63,946 nucleotides of DNA from Clostridia bacterium (GCA_017421045.1 JAFQMC010000002.1:1-63946); one strand, 5' to 3'; shown: positions 43,299-53,341, counted from the stretch's first letter. Numbers and translations: made by a program. The notes: generated by a model not told the origin, from the letters alone.

Positions 43299-46200
43299 TT
43301 ACAGAACTGCTCTTCCGTATTCATCGAACTTATAGTTCATGGGAATTGTGAGGCCGTTTGTCTCCCAGACATAGTATGTTCTGTTGGTGATAACCTTGCC
43401 ACCCCACTCGATGAAGTAGTAGTAACCGTCAACCTCGATGAGGCCGGGTGCTGCTGTTCTGCCGTTTACGTAATAATAGATAGTACCGTCTATTGTTACG
43501 AAACCATCAAGCATCTTGCCGTCTGCACCGAACTCGTACTGACCTGCGGGCAGATCACAGAAGGATGTGGATACATACTGAGAACCTGTCTTAACAACGC
43601 CGCCCCAGTATACATAGTAGTAGTCGCCGTCAAGCTCGATGAGGCCGTATGTACCGGTTCTGCCGTTGTCGTAGTAGTACATTGTGCCGTCCTTCTCAAC
43701 GATACCGTCGAGCATCTTGCCGTCTGCGCCGAACTCGTACTGTCCTGCGGGCAGATCACAGAAGGTTGTGGATACATACTGAACGCCTGTCTTTACAACG
43801 CCGCCCCAGTATACGAAGTAGTAGTCGCCGTCAAGCTCGATGAGACCGTATGTGCCGGTTCTGCCGTTGTCGTAGTAGTAGAGTGTGCCGTCCTTCTCAA
43901 CAATGCCCTGAAGCATCTTTCCGTCTGCACCAAACTCATACTGACCGCCGGGCAGGTCACAGTAGGATGTGCCTACGTACTGAGCACCTGTCATTACAAC
44001 ACCGCCCCAGTATACATAGTAGTAGTCGCCGTCAAGCTCGATGAGGCCGTATGTACCTGTTCTGCCGTTCTCGTAATAGTACATTGTACCGTCCTTCTCA
44101 ACGATACCGCGGAGCATCTTGCCGTCTGCGCCGAACTCGTACTGTCCTGCGGGCAGGTCACAGTAGGTTGTGCCTACATACTGCTTGCCTGTCTTTACAA
44201 CGCCACCCCAGTATACATAGTAGTAGTCGCCCTCATACTCGTAGAGACCGTATGTACCTGTTCTGCCGTTCTCGTAGAAATACAATGTGCCGTCCTTGTC
44301 AACAACACCCTGAAGCATCTTGCCGTCTGCACCGAACTCGTACTGACCTGCAGGCAGGTCGCAGAAGGTTGTACCGACATACTGAGTACCTGTGAGGACC
44401 TTGCCTCCCCAAGTTACGCAATAGTAGTCGCCGTCGAGTTCATAGAGACCTGCAAGAACTGTCTTACCATTCTGGAAGAAGTAAAGTGTGCCGTCGATGT
44501 CATATACACCGTTTACAAGCTTGCCGTCTTCGCCGAAGGTGTACTCACCTGCAGGCAGATCACAGTTACTTGCGGAAACATAGTGTGTACCTGTCTTTAC
44601 AACACCGCCCCAGTATACATAGTAGTAGTCGCCGTCAAACTCGGTGAGACCATATGTACCTGTTACGCCGTTGTTGTAGTAATAAAGTGTGCCGTTCTTC
44701 TCAAGGATACCTGTATATGCCTTGTAGTCCTCACCGAAGAGTCTGCCTGCATAGGTACCTGATACTGCATAGCCGTGATAGTTGAAGTAGTAGTAAGTGC
44801 CGTCGATAAGCTGGAGACCCTCGAGACCCTCGCCGTCCTTGGAGTATGCATAGCCGTTTCTGTCGGTGTAGAAACCATCCTCGATAACAGCTGTCTCATC
44901 GTAGACGCCGTTCTCGTCGAAGTAGTACCAGTAACGGTTTCCGCCGATGTCGATTGTCATCTGCCAACCGCCCTCGAGACAGTAGCCGTTCTCGAAGAAG
45001 TACTTCTCGCCATCGATCTCCTGCCAGCCCTTGCTGTAATAGTCAGGACCGTAGTAGTATCTCATACCGTAGAGTGTGGGTGCCCAAACACCGGAATCAA
45101 GCTTACCGTCTGTGAAGCTGTATGTGATTACGCCCAGTGTAAGCTCACCATCTACACCCAGATTTGTTGTTTTGTCGAAGTAATACCAGCTGTCCTCAAC
45201 AAACTGCCAGCCATTTACAACAACACCGAGTTTAGCACAACGATATGTGCCGTCTGCCTCGTTGTAGAGGAGACCTGAATACTTGATCTTATCGCTTACA
45301 CCATCATCGCCGAAGTCGTAGTAGAACTCACCTGAGCCATCGGGAGCAGCAACAAGCTGTACACCTGTAAGCTTTTCGCCGTCTACATAGTAGGAGTTCT
45401 CTACCCAGCCTTCAACGAGGATACCGTCAACATAAGACTTGCCTTCATACTCACCTGTGTATGTAATGCCGCAGTCCTCGCACTTGAGAACGCCGTCGAT
45501 AATAGCATATGTGTGACCTGTTGCAGGAACGACTGTGCCCCATTCTACGATAGATGCACAACCCTCGCAGTATGTGCGACCTGTGTAGCCTGCCTCTGTG
45601 CAGGTAGGTGCAAGGTCAGCAACAGCTGTAGCGGTGTGATCATGCCACTTGGTGGAGTCGTTAACCTCGGTAGCTACATCAAGGTCTGAATAGAAACCGC
45701 AGATGTAGTTGCTGTCGAGTGTGCCGTCTGCAAATGCTACTTCACCGTAAACTGTCTCAACCTGAATCTTAACAATGGGAGTATTTGCTGTTGCCCACTG
45801 AGTTGCAGCGGAGATACCTGTTGCCTCTTCGCTCCAAGCCCAAACTCGAACAGGAATTGTTACAAGTGCTGCTTCACCTGTAAGGTCACTGTTGTTTGTG
45901 ATGTCAAGTGTCAGCTCGTTGTTAAGCTCATCAAACTCATATGTGAACTCAACGCCTTCTGCTGCTGTGATATGATCAAGCTCAAAGGTATTAGCAGTCT
46001 GCATCTTCAGAGTTGTATTGATGCTGTCAATCTGAGCGATATCAGAAGCCTTAACATCTATGTAGTAAAGTGAGCCTGCCTTAGGAGTTGTGTTATCATT
46101 GTTATAGCCAACAATGGAGACAACAGAGTTGCCTGCTGTGCCTGCAACTGTGAGTGTCTTTGTAAGCTTTGAGTAGTTACCCTGCTTGTCGGCAATTTCG

Positions 46201-48677
46201 AATACGATTTCGTGCTCGCCGTCAGCAAGATAAACATCCGTGAGAGCAAGGGTATTGCCTGCTGCTGTGAAAGCGGCAGAGTCGGACATATCCTTGCCGT
46301 CAACGTAAATCTTAGCTGTGTTGTAATCAAGACCTGTGTAATTTGCCTTGGATGTGTTCTCTGCAACTGTTGCCTTGAAAGACAGATAGTTATTAGCAAC
46401 TGTCTGGCCGTTGATTGCTACAAAGTTATCAATGTTTGCAGATACAGATGCATCTGAAATAGTAGGTGCGTGTCTGTCATCGGTAACATCACTATAGTCA
46501 AGGGTGATATCGTCGATGTAGATTGTAACCTTCTCTGCTTCCATGTCATATGTGTTTACGAAGAACTGGAGGAAGCCGGGATAGTAGTTAGTGTTTGCAC
46601 CCTTTCCGTTGTTGATTGCATAATCCTCATAGGGATCAAACTGGAGTGAAGACTGATAGTTGTATGCTGTAAGGTCAAACTCAGCATAAACCCAACCTGA
46701 CTCGGGAATCTTTGTGAACTGAGAGAACTTGGTTCCGTCAACAGTCAGGTAGTCGTAGTTTGTATAGAGTTTGCCTGTGCTGTCCTTGGTGAATGTACGG
46801 CAGATACGGGCATAGAGGCCTGCAGCTGACTCGGGAAGATACATCCACATACCGATTTTGGTAGCATTCTTGCCGTTTGCTACATCACGCCATACCTGAG
46901 TATCACCTGTAAAGAACAGATAGTTATATGACCAAGCACCTGTATCCTTGTCATACATACGGTCGAAAGTAACACCGAGAGAGCTGTCACCGTGCTTAAC
47001 CTGGCCGCCGTTTTCTTTAGTTGCAAGGAAGGTTGAGCTTGTTTTTGAACCACAACCATTGCTGGAAGCGGGAGTATCCAGAATGGTGTACTTAGCATCG
47101 GGATATTTCTCTAAGAGTTTCTCGTTCTCTGAAACAATCCAGTCGCCGATAGCATCTGCACCGAGCCACTCATCAACGTTGTCTTCTTCAAAGTCATAGA
47201 TAATCTCTGAGCCTTTGCCGAAGTTGAGCTTTACACTGATTGTGTTCATATCAGCATACTTGTATGTTGCTGTTACTGTTGCAGATGTGATGCTCTCGGT
47301 AGTTGTTGCTGTGAAGTTGAAGCCATCCATTGTACCTGCAGCAGGGTTTGAAATAACAAAATCAAAAGCATCTGCGGTACAATAAATATTGCTATGGTTG
47401 TACATTGCCTCAACAGTAAGTGCAGAGGACTTACCGTAAGGAATAGTCTTTTGGTCTGAATCAAATGCGATAGATGTGGGATTGACAACATTGATTGTTG
47501 TTGAACCTACAACCTTGCCACCCTGTACCATCTGGATATCAACCTCACCGGTTTTGCCTGTGGAAACAAACTTACCTTCATTGATTGTACCAAATGATGC
47601 ATCGGAAAGCGCCCAGGTTACATCTGCGGGAATCTCGTCTGCAGGACCGCCGGATGCGTCGATGCCCTTTGCAGAGAATGTGTACTCTGAATAAGGAGCA
47701 AAGTAGTCATAGTCACCGGAAATGGTTGCATGGTCGAATGTGCCGTCTGCAACTGCGGTTGAAACGATACAGAGAGTGTTGGAAACCTCACGCTCAACGT
47801 AACCTGAGGGTGAGTTTACAAGTACGAACTGCTCTGTACCCTCTCTGACTGCACCGAATGTAGCGGAGTTACCGCCGTCAAGATGGAGTGCATCTACACA
47901 ACCCATTGCAAGCATAACCTCTGCCTGCTCCTGATATGTGAGACCGATAGTCTGGGGTACCTGGCTACCGTCAGCAGTCATAAGGATAACCTTACCGTCT
48001 GCTGTCATACCGATAGTCTGGCGGGGATACTTTGTTTTCTGGTCAAGACCGGAGACAACAGCGCCATCCTTAACGATGTGTACATAACCACCGATTGCCT
48101 CTTTGATCTGACCCTTGTACTGGGAATACTCACCCTTGTTACCTATCATGCAGGTGCCGTCCTTCAGAACAGCAAAGAAAGCGTAAGCATTACCCTCGGA
48201 CTCGGTTGTAACATCAATTCCTTCCATTACAAAAGCACCGGTAGGCTTACCGTTGTTGACATTGTAATAAGAAGCGTTGATACCTGCGACAACCTTGAAA
48301 GGTTCCTCGTAGTTTGCTTCCATAGCTGCAACCTGCTCGGACAGAGTCTGCAGACCATAGGTCTGGTTCTGGTTGTCCTTGTAGTTTGCATAGAAGTTAA
48401 CAGTATCAACATTGGTATCAGCTGTGGTAACATACATTTCTACACGGTCACCGTTAGAGTCGTATGCGACAACTTCATTCAATGTGACACCGGGTGCGAG
48501 TGAGGACTGGTCATCTGCAATGACTGTGAGTCCTACATCGCCGTAGTTGGAGGTAGTGTCAGTAAAACCTGTTTCAGCAACGTCTACCTCGGCTGCAAGT
48601 GTTGACAGAGGAGCAATGCTCATAATCATCAAAGCAACCATAAGAGCGGCTAAAACGCGTTTCCATGAACGTCTCAT
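43299..48677 (-). CDS. Giant secreted NAGPA-type phosphodiester glycosidase with cohesin-like and cell-wall-binding modules
   Basis: 1792 residues with an N-terminal signal peptide (RRSWKRVLAALMVALMIMS). In order: a phosphodiester glycosidase (NAGPA) domain (about 50-310; VVAGINASYYN, VDALHLDGGNSATFG); Ig-like and galactose-binding-like beta domains (about 320-840); a cohesin-like module (about 849-950; AGSLYYIDV, AALVTIPVRV); a CxxC-rich region (PTCTEAGYTGRTYCEGC); then about 700 residues of tyrosine/glycine cell-wall-binding repeats, including six 67-residue units. Known NAGPA enzymes uncover phosphate-linked sugars, so a role on surface polysaccharide or teichoic-type phosphodiesters is likely. 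No LPXTG or membrane anchor. The start has AGGAGA. It is the largest gene of the cluster. Confidence 0.92.
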   Translation of the reverse strand: MRRSWKRVLAALMVALMIMSIAPLSTLAAEVDVAETGFTDTTSNYGDVGLTVIADDQSSLAPGVTLNEVVAYDSNGDRVEMYVTTADTNVDTVNFYANYKDNQNQTYGLQTLSEQVAAMEANYEEPFKVVAGINASYYNVNNGKPTGAFVMEGIDVTTESEGNAYAFFAVLKDGTCMIGNKGEYSQYKGQIKEAIGGYVHIVKDGAVVSGLDQKTKYPRQTIGMTADGKVILMTADGSQVPQTIGLTYQEQAEVMLAMGCVDALHLDGGNSATFGAVREGTEQFVLVNSPSGYVEREVSNTLCIVSTAVADGTFDHATISGDYDYFAPYSEYTFSAKGIDASGGPADEIPADVTWALSDASFGTINEGKFVSTGKTGEVDIQMVQGGKVVGSTTINVVNPTSIAFDSDQKTIPYGKSSALTVEAMYNHSNIYCTADAFDFVISNPAAGTMDGFNFTATTTESITSATVTATYKYADMNTISVKLNFGKGSEIIYDFEEDNVDEWLGADAIGDWIVSENEKLLEKYPDAKYTILDTPASSNGCGSKTSSTFLATKENGGQVKHGDSSLGVTFDRMYDKDTGAWSYNYLFFTGDTQVWRDVANGKNATKIGMWMYLPESAAGLYARICRTFTKDSTGKLYTNYDYLTVDGTKFSQFTKIPESGWVYAEFDLTAYNYQSSLQFDPYEDYAINNGKGANTNYYPGFLQFFVNTYDMEAEKVTIYIDDITLDYSDVTDDRHAPTISDASVSANIDNFVAINGQTVANNYLSFKATVAENTSKANYTGLDYNTAKIYVDGKDMSDSAAFTAAGNTLALTDVYLADGEHEIVFEIADKQGNYSKLTKTLTVAGTAGNSVVSIVGYNNDNTTPKAGSLYYIDVKASDIAQIDSINTTLKMQTANTFELDHITAAEGVEFTYEFDELNNELTLDITNNSDLTGEAALVTIPVRVWAWSEEATGISAATQWATANTPIVKIQVETVYGEVAFADGTLDSNYICGFYSDLDVATEVNDSTKWHDHTATAVADLAPTCTEAGYTGRTYCEGCASIVEWGTVVPATGHTYAIIDGVLKCEDCGITYTGEYEGKSYVDGILVEGWVENSYYVDGEKLTGVQLVAAPDGSGEFYYDFGDDGVSDKIKYSGLLYNEADGTYRCAKLGVVVNGWQFVEDSWYYFDKTTNLGVDGELTLGVITYSFTDGKLDSGVWAPTLYGMRYYYGPDYYSKGWQEIDGEKYFFENGYCLEGGWQMTIDIGGNRYWYYFDENGVYDETAVIEDGFYTDRNGYAYSKDGEGLEGLQLIDGTYYYFNYHGYAVSGTYAGRLFGEDYKAYTGILEKNGTLYYYNNGVTGTYGLTEFDGDYYYVYWGGVVKTGTHYVSASNCDLPAGEYTFGEDGKLVNGVYDIDGTLYFFQNGKTVLAGLYELDGDYYCVTWGGKVLTGTQYVGTTFCDLPAGQYEFGADGKMLQGVVDKDGTLYFYENGRTGTYGLYEYEGDYYYVYWGGVVKTGKQYVGTTYCDLPAGQYEFGADGKMLRGIVEKDGTMYYYENGRTGTYGLIELDGDYYYVYWGGVVMTGAQYVGTSYCDLPGGQYEFGADGKMLQGIVEKDGTLYYYDNGRTGTYGLIELDGDYYFVYWGGVVKTGVQYVSTTFCDLPAGQYEFGADGKMLDGIVEKDGTMYYYDNGRTGTYGLIELDGDYYYVYWGGVVKTGSQYVSTSFCDLPAGQYEFGADGKMLDGFVTIDGTIYYYVNGRTAAPGLIEVDGYYYFIEWGGKVITNRTYYVWETNGLTIPMNYKFDEYGRAVL
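43359..44564 (-). repeat. Six tandem 201-bp repeats in the giant surface-protein gene
   Basis: A CAGATCACAG-type marker recurs at 43551, 43752, 43953, 44154, 44355 and 44556, each exactly 201 bp apart, giving six 67-residue units without indels. Each unit carries one Cys (CDLP motif), a Y-rich segment and a WGG motif. Confidence 0.9.
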
Positions 48678-48733
48678 AGTTTTTCTCTCCTTTTAAGAAA
48701 TTTTATATTTACCGCTTTTGCGGCTATATACTT

Positions 48734-50008
48734 TCAGTTAAGCTGAGAATTTGATCTCGCTATAAAGGGCAATGCAAGCACAAAGTAAGCGACGTAGGCT
48801 ATCTCTGCCCTCATAGAAGAATTGTAGAATATAACAATAAAGCACACTATCGAAGTGATAATTGCAAGCTGTGAAAAGAGTTTATTCTCAGTATTCTTTT
48901 TGAGTGAAATAATTGCATATACACAACAAATCACAAAGAAGCCCAGATAGATTGTAAAACCGATATATCCGGTTTCAAGAAACATAAATGCACTGGAAAT
49001 CCATGTATAGTGCAGGTCTGCGTGAGACTCAAAGAACGGAGTATTGCAGAGTGCAAAAGTAGAAGTATCGCAGTTACCGAGACCGAGTCCAAACAGCTTT
49101 TCGGGAATACTTCTCAGGATAGTGTTTGAGATGGTGGGCAGTGCACTGAGTCGGTTCAGGTCTTCTGCAGTTGCATAGTTCTGCTGGGTTGCAAGTTCAA
49201 AAATTCGTGAAAGGGTAATCTGACTGCTGGTTCCGAATATTGCAACAAGGAGATTGTTTCCGAAAAACAGAAAAACTACCGAAATTAAAACTATAAGGAG
49301 TTTTCTGTATGAAAATGAAGTGAGAAATAAGGATACAAACAGAATAATAACAAACAGCAGAAAATAAATCTTCAATTCCGCCATAGCGCCGATAATCAGC
49401 GAAATACCGCATTTTGCAAAGCAGATAAACATATTCTCCTGCTTATCCATAAAAGCAAGAACAGACTTGCCCACAACAATACAGAAGAAGATGATTGTAT
49501 ACGCGTTACAACCACGGACAACACCGAATATACCGCCGAGATAATCCTGATTATAGCCAAGCGCAAAGAACTGTACTGCGGTAACAACGGCATTTATCCA
49601 GAAAAGAACATCTAAGAATTTAAGATTGACCTTTGCGTCGTCGGTATCAAAGAAAGTTGCAAAAGCAAAAAACGCTATAAAAAATCTGAAATTGTTTCTT
49701 ACTCCCCACAGAAAATAGAAGATTGACTGGAAATGCAGAAGATAATCAATCAGACAGTAGATAAAGAACACCGCTACCAAAATGATTATCGGAAGCATTT
49801 CTCTACGGAGAAAAAGTGATTTTCTGCATATTAAAACAACTGCCAAAATAACCCACGCCACATCAATCGAATACTTAACGATTGACGGCAGACCTACAAG
49901 TTCGGTCAGGGTGGCGATGAAAAACGGCATCAGAAAAACAAACGATGTCAGATACTGAGGGAACGTCCGCTTTTTGATATACAGTTTTCCTTCTGATAAA
50001 TGTGTCAT
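48734..50008 (-). CDS. O-antigen polymerase/ligase-like membrane protein (Wzy-like)
   Basis: Multi-pass membrane protein of about 424 residues from the ATG at 50008 (TTGGAG upstream; a TTG at 50020 was not preferred). It has roughly ten to twelve hydrophobic segments and a large polar stretch near residues 260-330 (SRIFELATQQNYATAEDLNRLSALP), as in Wzy/WaaL proteins. It would polymerise repeat units on the outer face. Low sequence conservation makes the exact role tentative. Confidence 0.85.
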   Translation of the reverse strand: MTHLSEGKLYIKKRTFPQYLTSFVFLMPFFIATLTELVGLPSIVKYSIDVAWVILAVVLICRKSLFLRREMLPIIILVAVFFIYCLIDYLLHFQSIFYFLWGVRNNFRFFIAFFAFATFFDTDDAKVNLKFLDVLFWINAVVTAVQFFALGYNQDYLGGIFGVVRGCNAYTIIFFCIVVGKSVLAFMDKQENMFICFAKCGISLIIGAMAELKIYFLLFVIILFVSLFLTSFSYRKLLIVLISVVFLFFGNNLLVAIFGTSSQITLSRIFELATQQNYATAEDLNRLSALPTISNTILRSIPEKLFGLGLGNCDTSTFALCNTPFFESHADLHYTWISSAFMFLETGYIGFTIYLGFFVICCVYAIISLKKNTENKLFSQLAIITSIVCFIVIFYNSSMRAEIAYVAYFVLALPFIARSNSQLN

Positions 50009-50024
50009 AGGGTACTCCAATAAA

Positions 50025-51038
50025 CTATTTGCTTGCTTTATAGCTTAGCAACAGAGTGCAGATACCGTAGCATCTGCATCTGAGAAAAGTCCAGAACACT
50101 CTGGAGGGCAGGATATCAAGACGAACAACCTCGCCTGATAAGGTTTCCCGCAGGAAGGGATTTCTGAATATCTTTCTCAGCTCACACTTTTTCTCATTCT
50201 TCGGCAAATCCGACGCTACGAGCTGTTTCATGCCCACAAGAGAATAGGTGTGATATCGGGATTTTATATAATTTACGACCTTTTGCGGATAATTGAACTG
50301 CTCTGCGTGCTCGGTGCACACAGACAGGAACTCATCACACAAGGGCTGATGATTGCTCTTATAAGTTCTTGAATAAGAGTTGTCGTTTTTATAGTAGTAG
50401 TACAGATTCTCGCAAAGCACCGAAACCTTACGGACCTTTGAGAAAACATCGAGGATGAATACGGCATCCTCCGAAAAAACCTCTCGCTCAGACATATAGC
50501 TGATTCCGCTTGATCTGATTATGTTAAGATCAAACATTTTGCCCCAGACGCTGATACCAAAACCCAGCTCGTAGGTGAAAAGTCCTGGGAGAAGCTGATT
50601 CTTCACAGATTCACCGACAAATTCGATGTCGGATTCGGGAAGCTTGTCTTCTTTGACAGTGCCGTCATCGTACACGTTGCATCTGCCGAACATAACAACA
50701 TCTGCTTTCTTTGACTTTGCTGTATTGACACACTTTTCTACGGTGGTGGTGTCTACATAATCATCGCTGTCGAAAAAGAAGATGTAACGGCCTGTAGCAA
50801 GCTCCAGTCCTGAATTTCTGGCAAGACCTGCTCCTGCATTCTCTTTGTGCAAAACCTTAATGCGGTTATCTTTTTCTGCATATGAGTCGCACATACGAGG
50901 TGAGCTATCGGTGGAGCCGTCATCTACCAGTATAATTTCAAGATTCTCATAAGTCTGGTTTATAATGCTCTTTATACATCTGTCAAGATACTTCTCAACG
51001 TTATAAACCGGTACAACAATAGAAACAAGCTCCTGCAT
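50025..51038 (-). CDS. Family 2 glycosyltransferase
   Basis: GT-A fold transferase of 337 residues. The nucleotide-sugar-binding core is SIVVPVYNVEKYLDRCIKSI, VDDGSTDSS, with the DXD motif in FFFDSDDYVD. It adds a sugar to the lipid-linked repeat unit. The donor and acceptor are not predictable. GGAG precedes the ATG. Confidence 0.95.
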   Translation of the reverse strand: MQELVSIVVPVYNVEKYLDRCIKSIINQTYENLEIILVDDGSTDSSPRMCDSYAEKDNRIKVLHKENAGAGLARNSGLELATGRYIFFFDSDDYVDTTTVEKCVNTAKSKKADVVMFGRCNVYDDGTVKEDKLPESDIEFVGESVKNQLLPGLFTYELGFGISVWGKMFDLNIIRSSGISYMSEREVFSEDAVFILDVFSKVRKVSVLCENLYYYYKNDNSYSRTYKSNHQPLCDEFLSVCTEHAEQFNYPQKVVNYIKSRYHTYSLVGMKQLVASDLPKNEKKCELRKIFRNPFLRETLSGEVVRLDILPSRVFWTFLRCRCYGICTLLLSYKASK

Positions 51039-51075
51039 TAATTACAACTCCGAATGACGTTATGTTTTTAATAAT

Positions 51076-52293
51076 CTATAAGCTTTTGTAGATATCTGTG
51101 TAAAAACGGACTTTTTCTTCCCAGAGATAATCGGTGGCTTTTACCCTTGCATTCATACCCTTGCGAGCAACATCCTGAGGATTTGACAAACATTCAGAAA
51201 TTGCCTTTGTCAGGTTATCAATGAACTCCTGCTTTGAGCTGCCGTCGTAAACCCAACCGATTTCATTATCCACTATCAGCGAACCACCAAATCGGTTGAT
51301 GGTAACAACTGGGAGACCCTTGGAAACAGCCTCCAGAACAACTGTGCCCGTGGTCTCTCTGAGACTTGGCATTATGAAAACATCGGCATTTCTGTATTCA
51401 TCTGTCATTTGGTCAAAGGGAATTCTGCCGGTGAATACCACGCGTTTTTCCAGTCCCAAGGACTTGCACTTGGCTTTGAGCTTCTGAAGCTCCGGTCCTG
51501 CTCCTACGATACGGCACTGGTAGTCTGCACTATCAGGCAGGCTTTTCAGTGCATCAAGCAGAAGGCTGTGGCCTTTTCTGTAGGCTGTTCTGCCTGCCAC
51601 GAGAAGATGACAGTTTTTTTCTTTGTGCTCTGGTAAAATATCAGCAGAATCGGAAACCTGAAGCTCTGTCTGAGACAATCCAATCTCTGAATAAAGGACG
51701 TTTCCTTTTATATTAAGTCGTGAAAGATAATCTTTTGTCTCGCGGTTTGCGTACATAACACAATCCACTTTGTTGAATTTGTTAGTTAATCTGAACTTAA
51801 AACGATAGAGCCTGTTAGCCATAGCTCGCACACTCTCGGTGAGTCTGTTGCCTTTGGTGTAGTATTTGAGACCTTTGGGGAGCTGTTCCCCACCGCCTAT
51901 GGGTCCGAAAACATATTTTATGTTTTCAATTTTGCCGTAGTCGCCCACAGCGCGGAATTCCACCGGAGTTATCTGATGGATGATGTCAATAGAAAAGTCG
52001 GAACAGATTTTCCGTGCAACAGGGAAAGCACGTTTTTGCCAGCGGTTGAGACGTCCTGAATAAAGGGCGCCTTTGAATACCTTTTTATAAATCTTTGGTA
52101 TATCAACATAGAAGAACTTGATATTACTGATGCCGTTATTCTTAATGTAGGCCTCGATATCCTTGCGGTGTTCTTCCTTTGTGATAACGAAAACGTTATG
52201 AATTTCAGATGCAGTGAGAGCTATATTCCAGCCAATTTTATCTTCACTGCCACGGACAGGTGAACAGGAGTATGCAATATAGAGGATGTTCAT
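51076..52293 (-). CDS. Family 4 glycosyltransferase
   Basis: GT-B fold transferase of 405 residues. The N-terminal half ends with IIHQITPVEFRAVGDYGK and PIGGGEQLPKG; the C-terminal donor domain has VGAGPELQKLKAKCKSLGLEKRVVFTGRI and the E-x7-E type PSLRETTGTVVLEAVSKGLPVVT. It probably transfers a hexose in the repeat unit. It is separated from neighbours by 37 and 27 bp. Confidence 0.94.
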   Translation of the reverse strand: MNILYIAYSCSPVRGSEDKIGWNIALTASEIHNVFVITKEEHRKDIEAYIKNNGISNIKFFYVDIPKIYKKVFKGALYSGRLNRWQKRAFPVARKICSDFSIDIIHQITPVEFRAVGDYGKIENIKYVFGPIGGGEQLPKGLKYYTKGNRLTESVRAMANRLYRFKFRLTNKFNKVDCVMYANRETKDYLSRLNIKGNVLYSEIGLSQTELQVSDSADILPEHKEKNCHLLVAGRTAYRKGHSLLLDALKSLPDSADYQCRIVGAGPELQKLKAKCKSLGLEKRVVFTGRIPFDQMTDEYRNADVFIMPSLRETTGTVVLEAVSKGLPVVTINRFGGSLIVDNEIGWVYDGSSKQEFIDNLTKAISECLSNPQDVARKGMNARVKATDYLWEEKVRFYTDIYKSL

Positions 52294-52320
52294 AGTATAC
52301 GACCTTTCACCTGTTACGCG

Positions 52321-53337
52321 TTAATCTGTTGTCAGAATTTTCACTGCATTGTCCCAGTGATAGTCAAGGACTGCTTCACGGGTACGGACACGGTCGGAAG
52401 AAAGAGCTTCTGCGATAAGTTCATTGAGACTTTCTTCGTCGAAGGAATCGATGAAGCTGAATCCCTGCTTGCCTCTGAATTCGCTCATTTCGCCAAAATC
52501 CGTAGTGATTACGGGTATGTTGCAGGCAGCCGCCTCCATGCAGGACAGAGGCACATCAATGCAATTACCCATCTGAACAACAGGGAAAAAGTACAAATCA
52601 CTTGCCTGATAAATCTCTTCGATTGCAGGCAGATAGGAATCGATAATTCTGACATTCTTTTCTTCAAGCTGTCTCCTAAGGTCAGAATCCTGCTCATCTT
52701 TGGTGAGGGTGCTTGTGATAAGCACCACCTGGTACTTGCTTGAAATCTTTAAAAGCTGAGGTACATTTCTGCCTTGTTTGAGATGTCCTACATGCAGAAT
52801 CACCGGCTTTTGAGGATTGAGACCCAGCTTTTCTTTAAGGTTATTCTTGGTATTTTCATCAACGGGAGTGAACTTGTTTACATCTACTCCGGTTTTTAGA
52901 TATCGGACTTTGGAGCGAGGAACAATGTCCGAGTAAAAACTCTCGGCATCCTTTGAGAGCACTACAAGCTCTGCTTTGCTGAGCCTGAGAAACATCTTCG
53001 CCGCTTTGCCAAAGGGAGCTTTGAGAATCATAAAGACGCTGAGTTTCTTCCTTGCAAAGAGTGAGAGCACGAAGATTCTCATTGCGGTGGCGATTGTCTT
53101 TGCAGGAAAAGGCAGATAGAGAATACTATCCTGAGATTTTCTGACAGCAGAGAGAAGCTTTTTGTTAAGAAGCAGTTTATTGACCTGCAGATGCATATCA
53201 GAAAGCTCTGAATCCCTTTCGTAGGTAATGATACTTGTTTCGGGATGCTTTTTCTTAATGCGTCTGATTATGCTGTTGCAGACTTTGAGGCATCCCTCGT
53301 CAACAATATCTGTGAGACAATTAGAGATAATAAGCAT
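52321..53337 (-). CDS. Glycosyltransferase (GT4-like)
   Basis: 338 residues from the ATG at 53337, four bases after the radical SAM gene stop. The donor domain is visible in PVILHVGHLKQGRNVPQL and FPVVQMGNCIDVPLSCMEAAACNIPVITTDFGEMSE, which is the E-x7-E type region of GT4. The N-terminal domain is divergent (a long helix-rich segment). The more upstream in-frame ATG at 53391 lies in the radical SAM gene and was rejected. Confidence 0.88.
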   Translation of the reverse strand: MLIISNCLTDIVDEGCLKVCNSIIRRIKKKHPETSIITYERDSELSDMHLQVNKLLLNKKLLSAVRKSQDSILYLPFPAKTIATAMRIFVLSLFARKKLSVFMILKAPFGKAAKMFLRLSKAELVVLSKDAESFYSDIVPRSKVRYLKTGVDVNKFTPVDENTKNNLKEKLGLNPQKPVILHVGHLKQGRNVPQLLKISSKYQVVLITSTLTKDEQDSDLRRQLEEKNVRIIDSYLPAIEEIYQASDLYFFPVVQMGNCIDVPLSCMEAAACNIPVITTDFGEMSEFRGKQGFSFIDSFDEESLNELIAEALSSDRVRTREAVLDYHWDNAVKILTTD

Positions 53338-53341
53338 AGGT

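Noticed and set aside
43359..44564. Regular repeats considered as a CRISPR array
   Set aside because: The period is 201 bp, the repeats lie within one long reading frame and encode cell-wall-binding units; there are no short repeats with unique spacers and no cas genes.
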